DNA from: Tipula vernalis
Lineage: Eukaryota > Arthropoda > Insecta > Diptera > Tipulidae
Direction: 5' to 3'
Length of the DNA: 64,000 bases
NCBI GenBank assembly: GCA_958295665.1
Contig: OY282558.1
Span: forward strand, 462,370,995-462,434,994
The notes beneath the pieces are model-generated. The model ran no database searches. It was given only the letters and a program-made list of their open reading frames with translations, and was not told the DNA's origin. Positions 63,541-64,000 of this stretch are shown here, one piece after another; position 1 is the first letter of the stretch; each line of letters opens with the position of its first letter. The translations under genes were made by a program, and so were the position numbers.

Positions 63541-64000
63541 TTTTCAAATTTTCTTTTAGATAACAAAACTAGAATAGGATGGAAATAAAGGCAATAATGC
63601 CTTATTGCCTCTATTTCCATCTCAGTCCAGTTTTTTTTAATGTCATTTTTACTTTGTCTAGGATGAAATCCTGGGATAACTTCACACACTTTGAAAAATA
63701 CCATTGATTTGAATGAAATTTTCAGAAATTTTAATTTAATTTCTTTAAATTAATTAAGAAATTCGTCATGTCGACTATCAAATTGGTGGATTCTAATTTC
63801 CGTAGCAGTTAAAGAATTTGGAATCATGATGAATCGAGATTTAGAATAATTTAGGAATTTGAGAATCGATTTAAAGTGTTCGATTTTAATTTTTCCCGTA
63901 ATTTGAAACTAAGAATAAAACTGTGAGCTGCTTGTGAAAATATCAGTAGTTATTGGGGTAGGGATTATAATTTGGATTAATTGACAAAATGAATTGATCA
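63541..64000. other. A+T-rich non-coding DNA
   Basis: A short local inverted phrase occurs near 63580-63620 (GGAAATAAAGGCAATAATGCC, then GGCATTATTGCC-like pairing with CTATTTCC). No gene was recognised up to the window end. Confidence 0.5.

Overview
The window is strongly A+T-rich, gene-poor eukaryotic DNA. No reading frame looks like an intact conserved gene. What can be recognised is almost all repetitive: transposon relics, retroposons with target-site duplications (TSDs), minisatellites, long (TA)n tracts and degenerate satellite-like arrays. The types present (tRNA-derived SINEs, RNase H-bearing LINEs, hAT elements, a GTCT/GTCA microsatellite next to a dispersed-repeat core) and the base composition suggest an insect, most likely a fly. 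That is inference; no diagnostic gene is present. The DNA is probably intergenic or inside a very large intron.

Layout. 1-13 kb: A+T-rich DNA with small hairpins and inverted repeats (3.9-4.3 kb), a (TA)n tract (7.1 kb) and a degenerate AAAATTAAAT-type array (11.6-12.8 kb). 13.2-16.5 kb: a composite repeat with an 8-bp microsatellite, two direct copies of a core of about 340 bp, and between them 15 tandem units of about 159 bp. 16.7-17.0 kb: a long inverted repeat. 20.2-21.3 kb: a less A+T-rich stretch, perhaps an old retroelement. 22.0-25.7 kb: a 3,289-bp element with 20-bp terminal inverted repeats (TIRs) and a perfect 8-bp TSD, inserted in a degenerate tandem array. 28.0-28.6 kb: broken coding DNA resembling the C-terminal part of a large animal transposon-associated protein. 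29.6-30.2 kb: a duplicated segment and a small ORF. 32.5-33.4 kb (minus) and 42.1-42.3 kb (plus): LINE reverse-transcriptase relics. 35.3 and 47.2 kb: two copies of one tRNA-derived SINE, each with TSDs. 36.2 kb: a possible small coding exon. 38.7-38.9 kb: a near-perfect 255-bp palindrome whose arms hold a hammerhead-ribozyme-like motif, as in Penelope-like elements. 40.6-41.6 kb: a decayed hAT transposon with 8-bp TSDs. 45.6-48.0 kb: a degenerate satellite-like array. 52.4 kb: an inverted repeat with nuclear-receptor-type half-sites. 56.1-57.5 kb: a 5'-truncated LINE. 59.3 and 61.7 kb: long (TA)n tracts. 62.5-63.5 kb: a foldback repeat, then a 761-bp retroposon with a 15-bp TSD and an (ATT)n tail.

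No genes here work together as a pathway. The window records repeated invasion by DNA transposons (two hAT types, perhaps CACTA and Harbinger types), non-LTR retrotransposons, SINEs and probably a Penelope-like element. The strongest candidates for something unusual are the palindrome with the hammerhead-like fold, the large hAT-like element without visible transposase, and the minisatellite-bearing composite repeat.
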